Source: an uncultured Actinomycetes bacterium | GTDB lineage: Bacteria > Actinomycetota > Actinomycetes > Mycobacteriales > Nakamurellaceae | Direction of reading: 5' to 3' | NCBI GenBank assembly: GCA_937926105.1 | Contig: CALANS010000064.1 | Span: forward strand, 26,057-90,056 | Length of the DNA stretch: 64,000 bases | Shown: positions 7,548 through 14,912 of the stretch, piece after piece | Layout: every line of letters starts with the position of its first letter | How positions within the stretch are numbered: position 1 is the first letter of the stretch | Position numbers and translations under genes: made by a program | The notes under the pieces: generated by a model | Told to the model about the DNA's origin: nothing | Seen by the model: the letters and a program-made list of their open reading frames with translations, nothing else | Database searches by the model: none

Positions 7548-8477
7548 TCAGAACGCCCACGGGTAGCCGCTGAAGTCGGGGGAGCGCTTTTGCAGGAATG
7601 CGTCCCGGCCCTCGGCCGCTTCGTCGGTGCCATACGCCAGCCGTGTCGCCTCCCCGGCGAACAGCTGCTGGCCGACCAGGCCGTCGTCGACGAGGTTGAA
7701 CGCGTACTTGAGCATCCGCTGCGCCGTGGGGGACTTCGCGTTGATCGCCGCCGCCCAGTCCAGCGCCGTGGATTCCAGCTCGGCGTGCGGCACCACCGCG
7801 TTGACCGCCCCCATCTGGTGCATCTGCTCAGCGGTGTACTCCCGGCCCAGGAAGAAGATCTCCCGGGCGAACTTCTGCCCGACCATGCGGGACAGGTATG
7901 CCGACCCGTAGCCCGCGTCGAACGAGCCCACGTCGGCGTCGGTCTGCTTGAACCGCGCGTGCTCGGCGCTGGCCAGCGTCAAATCGCACACCACGTGCAG
8001 CGAGTGCCCGCCGCCGGCCGCCCAACCCGGCACCACCGCGATGACGATCTTCGGCATCATCCGGATCAGTCGCTGCACCTCCAGGATGTGCAGCCGCCCG
8101 GCCCGCGCGGGGTCGACCGTCTCGGCGGTCTCGCCGTCCGCATACCGGTAGCCGTCCCGGCCCCGGATACGCTGGTCGCCTCCCGAGCAGAATGCCCACC
8201 CGCCGTCGCGTGGGCTCGGTCCATTGCCCGTCAGCAGCACGCAGCCGACATCGCTGGTCATCCGGGCGTGATCGAGTGCGGTGTACAGCTCGTCCACGGT
8301 GCGCGGCCGGAACGCGTTGCGCACCTCGGGGCGGTTGAAGGCGATGCGCACCGTGGGAAGGTCCGTGCCGGCCTCCGGCCGGATCGCCCGGTGGTAGGTG
8401 ATGTCGGACAGGCGCGCGAACTCGGGCCCTTCGACCGTGCGCCACCGGGTCGGGTCGAAGATCGCATCGGTATTCAT
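7548..8477 (-). CDS. menB: 1,4-dihydroxy-2-naphthoyl-CoA synthase
   Basis: 309 residues of the crotonase family; it closes the naphthoquinone ring from o-succinylbenzoyl-CoA. Family hallmarks are present: FNRPEVRNAFRPRTVDEL, the oxyanion loop AFCSGGDQRIRG, VPGWAAGGGHSLHVVCDLT, the conserved SFDAGYGSAYLSRMVG and the C-terminal FSGYPWAF. The ATG at 8477 gives the length usual for actinobacterial MenB; a longer open frame upstream looks non-coding. No strong Shine-Dalgarno is visible. It is the first gene of the probable menB-E-A operon and is divergent from the exporter at 8537. Confidence 0.95.
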   Translation of the reverse strand: MNTDAIFDPTRWRTVEGPEFARLSDITYHRAIRPEAGTDLPTVRIAFNRPEVRNAFRPRTVDELYTALDHARMTSDVGCVLLTGNGPSPRDGGWAFCSGGDQRIRGRDGYRYADGETAETVDPARAGRLHILEVQRLIRMMPKIVIAVVPGWAAGGGHSLHVVCDLTLASAEHARFKQTDADVGSFDAGYGSAYLSRMVGQKFAREIFFLGREYTAEQMHQMGAVNAVVPHAELESTALDWAAAINAKSPTAQRMLKYAFNLVDDGLVGQQLFAGEATRLAYGTDEAAEGRDAFLQKRSPDFSGYPWAF

Positions 8478-8536
8478 GAGGCCAAGACTAGGAGGCCCCG
8501 GGACGGGTGCCGGAGGGCGCCGGGGAGGATGGCTGG

Positions 8537-10003
8537 ATGGACGACGCCGCGCCGACGACACCCAGTGCTGCGCCGCACCGCACGATGATCGACCGACGCA
8601 GCGTGGGCTTCCGCTCGCAGCGCGGCCCGATCTTGATCGCCCTGATGCTGTCCACCGCGCTAGTCGCGATCGACTCGACGGTGGTGGCCACCGCGGTGCA
8701 CTCCATCGTCGGCGACCTGGGCGGCTTCGCCCAGTTCCCCTGGCTGTTCTCGGTGTACCTGCTGGCCCAGGCCGTGTTCACCCCGGTGTACGGCAAGCTG
8801 GCCGACCTGATCGGCCGCAAGCCGGTCATGCTGCTGGGCATCGGGCTGTTCCTGGCCGGTTCGATCTGCGGTGGGTTCGCCTGGAACATGCCGGCACTCA
8901 TCGCCTTTCGTGCCCTGCAGGGTCTGGGCGCCGGCGCGGTGCAGCCCATGGCGATGACGATCGCCGGCGACATCTACACCGTCGCCGAGCGGGCCGCCGT
9001 CACCGGCTACATGTCCAGCGTGTGGGGCATCTCGTCGGTGGTCGGGCCGACCATCGGCGGCTTCTTCTCCGAGTACGTGTCCTGGCGGTGGATCTTCTTC
9101 GTCAATGTCCCGCTGTGCCTGCTGGCCGCCTGGATGCTGATGCGCTCCTTCCAGGAGAAGGTGGAGCGGCGACGGCACCGGATCGACGTCACCGGCACCA
9201 CGCTGATCACCGGCGGCAGCACGCTGCTCATCCTGGCCGTGCTGGAGGGCGGCCAGGCGTGGCCGTGGGCGTCGCCGGCGGGCGTCGGGGTCCCGGCCAT
9301 CGGCGCGGCCATGCTGGTCGCATTCGTGCTGGTCGAGCTGCGGGTCGCCGAGCCGGTGCTGCCGCTGTGGGTGTTCTCCCGGCGGGTGCTGCTGGCCTCG
9401 TCGATGACGGCGCTGTGCGTGGGCGCGGTGACGCTCGGCCTGACCGGCTACATCCCCACCTACGTGCAGGGCTCGCTGGGCACCGGGGCACTGCTGGCGG
9501 GCTTCGCGCTGGCCCCCATGACGATCGGCTGGCCGATTGCCTCCTCACTGTCCGGGCACCTGTACCTGCGATTCGGGTTCCGGGTAACGGCGGTGCTCGG
9601 CGGGCTGCTGGTGATCCTGGGCATGCTCGGCGCCGTGCTGCTGCTGCACGAACACTCGTCGGTGTGGCTGGTTCCGGTGCTGTGCTTTGTGGTGGGCGCC
9701 GGGCTCGGATTGTCGTCCAGCCCGACGATGATCGCCGCCCAGGCGTCGGTGGGCTGGGGCCGGCGAGGGGTGGTGACGGGCAACAACATGTTCGCCCGCT
9801 CGATGGGCAGCGCGCTCGGCGTGGCAGCCTTCGGGGCGGTGGCGAACGCCACCCTGGGCCGGTCGGCCGGCGACCCCAGTCCCGCGCAGCTGGCCTCGGC
9901 GACCCATCACGTGCTGCTGGCGGTCGGTGTGGTGGCAATCGGCCTGCTGGTCGCGGTGATCGCCATGCCGGGTGGCCGGGACACCTCGCAGGCGAAGGAC
10001 TGA
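8537..10003 (+). CDS. MFS multidrug exporter, DHA2 (EmrB/QacA) type
   Basis: 488 residues, about 14 hydrophobic helices, typical of proton-driven drug efflux pumps of the DHA2 subfamily. MFS motif A (GKLADLIGRKP) follows helix 2, and helix 1 carries the DHA2-like ALVAIDSTVVATAV. SWRWIFFVNVPLC lies in the loop before helix 6. The ATG at 8537 is chosen because GGGGAGG lies 8 nt upstream. Substrate unknown. It is divergent from menB and followed by the menC hairpin; no adjacent regulator of the TetR or MarR type is seen. Confidence 0.88.
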   Translation: MDDAAPTTPSAAPHRTMIDRRSVGFRSQRGPILIALMLSTALVAIDSTVVATAVHSIVGDLGGFAQFPWLFSVYLLAQAVFTPVYGKLADLIGRKPVMLLGIGLFLAGSICGGFAWNMPALIAFRALQGLGAGAVQPMAMTIAGDIYTVAERAAVTGYMSSVWGISSVVGPTIGGFFSEYVSWRWIFFVNVPLCLLAAWMLMRSFQEKVERRRHRIDVTGTTLITGGSTLLILAVLEGGQAWPWASPAGVGVPAIGAAMLVAFVLVELRVAEPVLPLWVFSRRVLLASSMTALCVGAVTLGLTGYIPTYVQGSLGTGALLAGFALAPMTIGWPIASSLSGHLYLRFGFRVTAVLGGLLVILGMLGAVLLLHEHSSVWLVPVLCFVVGAGLGLSSSPTMIAAQASVGWGRRGVVTGNNMFARSMGSALGVAAFGAVANATLGRSAGDPSPAQLASATHHVLLAVGVVAIGLLVAVIAMPGGRDTSQAKD

Positions 10004-10011
10004 GCCGAACT

Positions 10012-10079
10012 TCCTCCCGAGTTGAATGCCTGGTGACGCGCCGGAGGGCGTTGTGGGGCATTCGACTCGGGGGGGAGGA
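10012..10079 (+). promoter_or_regulatory. Hairpin overlapping the menC ribosome-binding site
   Basis: An inverted repeat pairs 10012-10030 (TCCTCCCGAGTTGAATGCC) with 10057-10079. One G-T pair and a bulge of four G are needed. An inner CGCC/GGCG stem lies in the loop. The distal arm contains the menC Shine-Dalgarno GGGGGAGG (10071-10078), so folding would hide it. The element may also act as a terminator for the exporter gene. Confidence 0.6.
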
Positions 10080-10087
10080 TGGTCGTC

Positions 10088-11074
10088 GTGACAGCCAGCG
10101 CCATGATCGACGGCATCCTCGCCGGTGCCCGCCCCTTTGCCATTCCGATGCGAGACCGGTTCCGCGGCACCGACGTTCGCGAGGGTCTTCTGCTGGACGG
10201 GCCGGCCGGCTGGGTCGAGTTCGCCCCGTTTACCGACTACGACGACGCCGCCTGCGTGCCGTGGCTGCGTGCCGCCGTCGACTCGGCGCTGCACAACTGG
10301 CCCGACGCGGTGCGGTCCATGGTCGAGGTCAACACCACGGTGCCGGTGGTGGCGCCGGAGCGGGCGGCGGAGCTGGTGGCGGCATCCGGGTGCCGCACGG
10401 CGAAGGTCAAGGTCGCCGAGCCCGGAGTGGGCATCGGTGACGACACCGCCCGGGTGGCTGCCGTCCGGGCGGCGCTGGGCGAGAACGGAAAGATCCGGGT
10501 AGACGCCAACGGCGGTTGGTCGGTGGACGAGGCGGTGACGGCGATCGGGGTGCTGGCCGACGCGGCCGGCGGGCTGGAGTACGTGGAGCAGCCCTGCCGT
10601 AGCGTCGACGAGCTGATCGCGGTGCGCGCCCGCGTGGACGTGCCGATCGCCGCGGACGAATCGATCCGGCTGGCCACCGACCCGCTGGAGGTGGCCCGGC
10701 GTGGGGCGGCGGACATCGCGGTGATCAAGGTGGCGCCGCTGGCAGGGGTGCGCAAGGCGCTGGACATCGCCGCCGAGTGCGGACTGCCGGTGGTCGTGTC
10801 TTCCGCGGTGGACACCTCGGTCGGACTGGCCGCGGGGCTGGCGCTGGCCGGGGCACTGCCATCGTTGCCCTACGCGTGCGGGCTGGGCACGGCGTCGCTG
10901 CTGACCGGTGACGTGTGCGCGCACCCGCTGGTCGCCGCGGGCGGGCGGCTCCCGGTGCTGCCGTACCCGCCGGCGCCCGATCCGGCGCTGCTGGCGCGGT
11001 TTTCCATGCCCGCCGAGCGGGAGCGCTGGTGGCGGGAGCGGCTGGCCCGGGTGGCGGTGCTCGCCTTCGCCTGA
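10088..11074 (+). CDS. menC: o-succinylbenzoate synthase
   Basis: About 328 residues of the enolase superfamily; it dehydrates SHCHC to o-succinylbenzoate in menaquinone synthesis. The barrel shows the expected catalytic pieces: TAKVKV (lysine pair), RVDANGGW (metal Asp), EYVEQPC (metal Glu), AADESI (metal Asp) and VIKVAPLAGV (second lysine), then SSAVDTSVG. I prefer GTG 10088, which is 9 nt from the strong GGGGGAGG; the ATG at 10079 touches that site. Translation may be limited by the hairpin at 10012-10079. It stands alone on the plus strand, apart from menB-E-A. Confidence 0.92.
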   Translation: MTASAMIDGILAGARPFAIPMRDRFRGTDVREGLLLDGPAGWVEFAPFTDYDDAACVPWLRAAVDSALHNWPDAVRSMVEVNTTVPVVAPERAAELVAASGCRTAKVKVAEPGVGIGDDTARVAAVRAALGENGKIRVDANGGWSVDEAVTAIGVLADAAGGLEYVEQPCRSVDELIAVRARVDVPIAADESIRLATDPLEVARRGAADIAVIKVAPLAGVRKALDIAAECGLPVVVSSAVDTSVGLAAGLALAGALPSLPYACGLGTASLLTGDVCAHPLVAAGGRLPVLPYPPAPDPALLARFSMPAERERWWRERLARVAVLAFA

Positions 11075-11144
11075 GCCATCGACGCCGTTCCTCCGTCCGC
11101 GAACAACGGGGCCGGGGTGGGCATCGGAGCCCTACTGTTGGCCG

Positions 11145-11975
11145 ATGGCCACTCCCTCTCCCGAACGGGCGGCACCAGCGCTGGTCAGAATTCACCACCA
11201 CCGCCAGATGGCCGAGTCGTTCGGCACCGATGTCCAGCGCTACGACCGGGCCCGACCGCCCTATCCGGACGCACTGGTGGCGCGCGTCATCGCCGGTAGT
11301 CCAGGCACCGAGGTGCTCGACATCGGTTGCGGCACTGGTATTGCCGCGCGTCAGTTCCAGGCCGCCGGGTGCGCCGTGCTGGGCGTGGAACCCGACGAGC
11401 GGATGGCCGAGGCCGCTCGCGCCCGGGGTCTGGTTGTGGAGATGGCGACCTTCGAGGACTGGCAGCCGGCCGGTCGCGCGTTCGACGCCGTGATCGCGGC
11501 GCAATCCTGGCACTGGGTGGATCCTGCTGCCGGTGCCGGCAAGGCGGCGCAGGTGCTGCACCCGCACGGCAGGCTGGCGGTGTTCGGGCACGTCTACGAG
11601 CCGCCCGCGGCGATCGCCGAGCCGTTCACCGAGGCGTTCCGTCGTGCGGTGCCCGACTCGCCGTTCTCCCGGCAGGCGGCCCGGCGGCCGCTTCAGGCGT
11701 ATCAGCAGGGCTATGCGGCGTTCGCCGACGCCATCCGGGACACCGGCCTGTTCCACGAGCCCGAGCAGTGGCAGTTCGACTGGGCCCGGCCGTACACCCG
11801 GGGGCAGTGGCTGGACTTGTTGCCGACCACCGGCGGCCTCACCCGGCTGGAGCCCGAGGCGCTGACCTCGATCCTGAACGCGGTCGGGTGCGCCATCGAT
11901 GAGATGGGCGGCAGCTTCATCATGCAGTACTCCACGCTGGCCACCACCGCAGTGCTGGCCGATATTCGGGCCTGA
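11145..11975 (+). CDS. Class I SAM-dependent methyltransferase
   Basis: 276 residues. The SAM-binding motif is EVLDIGCGTGIAARQFQ, followed by the acidic post-motif VLGVEPDERM. AAQSWHWVDP is typical of the methyltransferase-11 group, sometimes annotated as trans-aconitate or ubiquinone-biosynthesis-like. The N-terminal segment SFGTDVQRYDRARPPYP is also common to this group. The ATG at 11145 fits the start of homologous proteins. Substrate unknown. It converges with another methyltransferase gene at 12004 but is not closely similar to it. Confidence 0.82.
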   Translation: MATPSPERAAPALVRIHHHRQMAESFGTDVQRYDRARPPYPDALVARVIAGSPGTEVLDIGCGTGIAARQFQAAGCAVLGVEPDERMAEAARARGLVVEMATFEDWQPAGRAFDAVIAAQSWHWVDPAAGAGKAAQVLHPHGRLAVFGHVYEPPAAIAEPFTEAFRRAVPDSPFSRQAARRPLQAYQQGYAAFADAIRDTGLFHEPEQWQFDWARPYTRGQWLDLLPTTGGLTRLEPEALTSILNAVGCAIDEMGGSFIMQYSTLATTAVLADIRA

Positions 11976-12003
11976 CGGACACAAGAGGCCAGGTCGGCGG
12001 GTC

Positions 12004-12657
12004 TCAGGCCCGGATCCCCCAGCGGTACACCGCCGTGAACGACCACGCCTTCGCCGACAGCGCCGTGCTGCGGTACTCGGTCCTGATCAGCCCGGCATCG
12101 GTGAAGCCGGCGAGCTGGTGGTCGGTGACCGGCCAGGGCGGGCCGTCGAAGGTGATGTCGTCCGCCGTGTCTGCGGTGCCGAAGCTGTGCACGAACAGGG
12201 TTCCGCCGGCAGCGAGGGTGGCGGCGATCGCGGCGACCGCGGCCGGTCGCCGGTCCGGCGGCATGGACTGCAGCGTGCGGATCTCCACCACCAGGTCGGA
12301 GGCCGACTGCCAGGTGGCCGGAAGATCGAACAGGTCGGCCACCCGATAGTCCACCGGCGAATCGGGGAACCGTGCCTGTGCCTGCCGGATGGCGGTCGCG
12401 GAGAAGTCAAAGGCGGTGACGGAAAAGCCGTGTGCTGCCACGTACTCCGCGTCGTCCCCCAGGCCGCAGCCCACCACCAGAGCGCGAGCGTTCGGGGTAG
12501 CCGGAGCGTGGCTGCCGAGGAAGACGACGAGTTCTGGATGCGGGCGCAGCGCGGCCCACGGCACTGCCCCGTAATCGGTTCCGGCGCGGGCGTAAAACCC
12601 CTCATACATCCCGCGGTACTGCTCGTCTGTCAGCGCCGGCTCCGGCTCGTTCGTCAC
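12004..12657 (-). CDS. Class I SAM-dependent methyltransferase (thiopurine/TehB-like)
   Basis: 217 residues. The SAM site is ARALVVGCGLGDDAEYVAAHG, shorter here as VVGCGLGDDAEYV, then VTAFDFSATAIRQA and DYRVADLFDLP. This arrangement is seen in thiopurine S-methyltransferase-like and TehB-like proteins. The GTG start gives MTNEPEPALTDEQYRGMYEG, a plausible N-terminal cap. Substrate unknown. Its stop converges with the other methyltransferase 28 nt away. Confidence 0.8.
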   Translation of the reverse strand: MTNEPEPALTDEQYRGMYEGFYARAGTDYGAVPWAALRPHPELVVFLGSHAPATPNARALVVGCGLGDDAEYVAAHGFSVTAFDFSATAIRQAQARFPDSPVDYRVADLFDLPATWQSASDLVVEIRTLQSMPPDRRPAAVAAIAATLAAGGTLFVHSFGTADTADDITFDGPPWPVTDHQLAGFTDAGLIRTEYRSTALSAKAWSFTAVYRWGIRA

Positions 12658-12685
12658 AGCTGCCGAGGGTAGTGGCCCGGAAGCT

Positions 12686-13435
12686 TCAGCGGGCGGGTAC
12701 CGTCACGGCGATCTTCCGCTGTAGCGGGAGGATCGCGGTGCGGTCCCGGCCCAGGGCTTGATAGTCGATCTGGATGCTGTCGATGAACTGGATATTCCCC
12801 GGGGTGGCGCGTAGCGGCCTCGGCCACAGCATCAGACGGACGTGCAGTTCGGTCGACTCCGGCCAGGGTCCAGTCACGGCTGGCCACGCCGACGACGTGG
12901 CAAATGCGCTGGGGTCCGGGCTCTTCCAAGCCTGCGCGTCCTTCAGCAGGATCCGCGGGCCGTAGGCCGGATCGTCCAGGCCCGGGTCGCCGGGGGAGTG
13001 CACCCCGGGGATGAAGGCGTCGGTGACGGCGACGGTCGAGCCGGTCGTGATCCCCACCGTCAGCGTCACGGTGCCGGTGCACGGGATCTGCGTCAGCTCG
13101 GCGAGATCGTTGTCGACGAAACCGGTCTGGTCGCACTCCGGGCCGTCCGGGCCGGCGCACAACCGTTGGCCGTCCTGCACGAAGTCGGGGCTCCAGGTCA
13201 GCCACCAGCGCAGGCCCAGCGCCCCAGCGGCGATGAGCACGATTACGATGGCGGCGGTCGCGAGCTGGGCGCCGCGATGCCGCCGGCGGGCCCGGGCGAC
13301 GGATCCGGGGTCGGCGCGGTCGGCGTCGGCCAACAGGTCGGCGGCGTAGTCGGATGCCTCGCCCATCTCAAGTTCCAGGTCGCGCCGGGTGTCGCGCGGC
13401 GGACGCTCGGCGAGGTTCTGGTGCAGCGCGCTCAT
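12686..13435 (-). CDS. HAAS-like single-pass membrane protein, paralogue 2 (N-terminus lost or frameshifted)
   Basis: At least 249 residues: the end of a HAAS-like helical domain (LMSALHQNLAERP, LELEMGEASDYAADLLADAD), an Arg-rich stretch, one transmembrane helix and a 160-residue exterior domain. The end QALGRDRTAILPL matches RALGRNRTAEIPL in the neighbour at 13516, so the two are tandem duplicates. ATG 13435 is the only in-frame start downstream of that neighbour and has no ribosome site. A good GGGAGG plus GTG at 13511 lies in another frame, and about 15-20 residues of the HAAS domain are missing relative to paralogue 1. This suggests a deletion with frameshift, real or artefactual. Function unknown. 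Confidence 0.7.
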   Translation of the reverse strand: MSALHQNLAERPPRDTRRDLELEMGEASDYAADLLADADRADPGSVARARRRHRGAQLATAAIVIVLIAAGALGLRWWLTWSPDFVQDGQRLCAGPDGPECDQTGFVDNDLAELTQIPCTGTVTLTVGITTGSTVAVTDAFIPGVHSPGDPGLDDPAYGPRILLKDAQAWKSPDPSAFATSSAWPAVTGPWPESTELHVRLMLWPRPLRATPGNIQFIDSIQIDYQALGRDRTAILPLQRKIAVTVPAR

Positions 13436-13515
13436 CAGCTGGTCGCGCAGTGTCCGGGCGGGACGGGTGCGCGGTCGTGGCCAGCGGCCGTTCCGGCGGA
13501 TTGTTCGGCACGGTC

Positions 13516-14352
13516 TCAGCCTCCCGGCATCACGATCTGCAGCGGTTCCATCAGCGGGATCTCGGCCGTGCGATTCCTGCCGAGCGCTCGGTAGTGCAGG
13601 GTGAAATGATCCAGCACCAGGCTGGTCCCGGGGGACCAGAGCTGTCGAGGGCACCGCAGGGTCAGGTGCATGTGCAGGTGGATCTGGTCGGAATCATCGC
13701 CGACGACGACCGGCGACGGTACCGGGCCAGTCGGCCAGGCCTTGTTCGGGCCGCGCGGCCACGGCTGGATGCCGTCGGCGCGGTACATCTGGCCGATGCC
13801 CTCGGTGGGGAGTTCGGCGCCGGTCAGCGTGACCGCCGGTGAGGCGCCGATGCTGTTCATGATGGTGACCGTGGTGCCGGGCCGGCAGACGATCTGGGCG
13901 ACGTCGCCGTAGATGTTGCTCTCGGTGGTGAACGCGGCAGTGCGGTACGGCGGCCGGTCCGGGCCGGTGTACATGCCTGCGGTGGACTGGGTGAATTCCG
14001 GCTGCCACTTGACCCACCAACGGTAGCCGAGCACCCCGGCGGTGACTACGACCACGGCGAGCAGGGCGATCAGGATCTGTCGGGTGCGGAGCCGTCGCCG
14101 CGCGCGGGCGATGCTACCCGGCTCGGCGCGGTCTGCCTCGGCCAGCAGTTCGGCCGCGTAGCTGGACGCTGGTCCCAGAGCGCCTTCCAGTTCCTGCTGG
14201 GAATGGCAGGCGGGCCGTTCGGCGAAGTTCTGCCGCACCGTCTGCAGCAGTGCGTGGCGTGACCGTCGCGGCAGGCCCCGCAACTCGAAGTACACGGCCG
14301 ACAGGTACCCGCGCTCGTCGGGCGTCAACTCACGTCCCGAATCGTGAATCAT
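13516..14352 (-). CDS. HAAS-domain single-pass membrane protein, paralogue 1
   Basis: 278 residues. The N-terminal 85 residues resemble the HAAS domain (DERGYLSAVYFELRGLP, then LQTVRQNFAERP and SYAAELLAEADRAE), a cytoplasmic helical module typically encoded beside PadR repressors. An ARARRRLRTR stop-transfer precedes a transmembrane helix (about 92-113). The exterior domain of about 165 residues has two cysteines (IVCRPG, LRCPRQ) and no family I recognise. The ATG overlaps the PadR stop (ATGA). A membrane signalling or stress role controlled by PadR is inference. Confidence 0.82.
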   Translation of the reverse strand: MIHDSGRELTPDERGYLSAVYFELRGLPRRSRHALLQTVRQNFAERPACHSQQELEGALGPASSYAAELLAEADRAEPGSIARARRRLRTRQILIALLAVVVVTAGVLGYRWWVKWQPEFTQSTAGMYTGPDRPPYRTAAFTTESNIYGDVAQIVCRPGTTVTIMNSIGASPAVTLTGAELPTEGIGQMYRADGIQPWPRGPNKAWPTGPVPSPVVVGDDSDQIHLHMHLTLRCPRQLWSPGTSLVLDHFTLHYRALGRNRTAEIPLMEPLQIVMPGG

Positions 14353-14720
14353 GGCTCGCCTCCGGCCGTGTCGCCCGACGCGGGGGTGTTCTCGGGCATC
14401 GTCACCGCGCTGACGGCGGCGCAGAAGCGTGCCCACTCCGAGCGAAGGCCGACCAACGCCACCCGCCCCGCCGCAGTCAATTCGTAGTACCGCCGTGCCG
14501 GGCCGGACTCGGATGCCACCAGCGAGCTGGCGCACCACCCCGTGCTCTCCAGCCGGCGCAGTGCCCCGTACACCGTCGCCTCGCTGATCGGCCGCAGGCC
14601 GCGCGCGATCAGCCGCTCCAGCAGCGCGTAGCCGTAGTTGGGTTCCCGCTCCAAACACGCCAGCAGCACCAGATCGGTGACGCCCCGCAGCCACTGCGAG
14701 GTCACTCCGTCGGCGGACAT
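14349..14720 (-). CDS. PadR-family transcriptional regulator
   Basis: 123 residues. The winged helix typical of PadR is plain: LVLLACLEREPNYGYALLER, then SEATVYGALRRLESTGW and the wing ARRYYELTAAGRVAL. The C-terminal dimerisation helix is short (AFR-type 'subfamily 2' length). The ATG at 14720 is chosen because the domain begins there; the longer upstream frame is not conserved in pattern. Its stop overlaps the start of the first HAAS protein, forming a PadR-HAAS-HAAS cassette that probably autoregulates. Confidence 0.9.
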   Translation of the reverse strand: MSADGVTSQWLRGVTDLVLLACLEREPNYGYALLERLIARGLRPISEATVYGALRRLESTGWCASSLVASESGPARRYYELTAAGRVALVGLRSEWARFCAAVSAVTMPENTPASGDTAGGEP

Positions 14721-14738
14721 ACTATGCACCGTAGAGTA
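14720..14738. promoter_or_regulatory. Possible PadR operator at its own start
   Basis: TACT and AGTA flank an 11-nt centre (14720-14723 and 14735-14738), giving an imperfect palindrome that touches the PadR start codon. PadR proteins commonly bind AT-containing dyads near their own promoter. The match is short, so this is a suggestion only. Confidence 0.3.
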
Positions 14739-14912
14739 CTGCGAGGTGAAGAGGAAGGCGCGTGTGGTGGCGACGGCACCGAGCCGGAGTGCGACCCACT
14801 GCATCCCACTGGGCGGGGCGCATGGGGGCGACGAGCGGCCGGCCGTGTGGGCCACAATCGTCACCGTGCCTCCATCGCCTCCGCCCGGTCAGCCGCAGCC
14901 CGGCCCAGCCCG

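Noticed and set aside
7463..7633. N-terminal extension of MenE across the hairpin
   Set aside because: The added residues have no family counterpart and the region holds a 12-bp perfect hairpin and overlaps the menB end.
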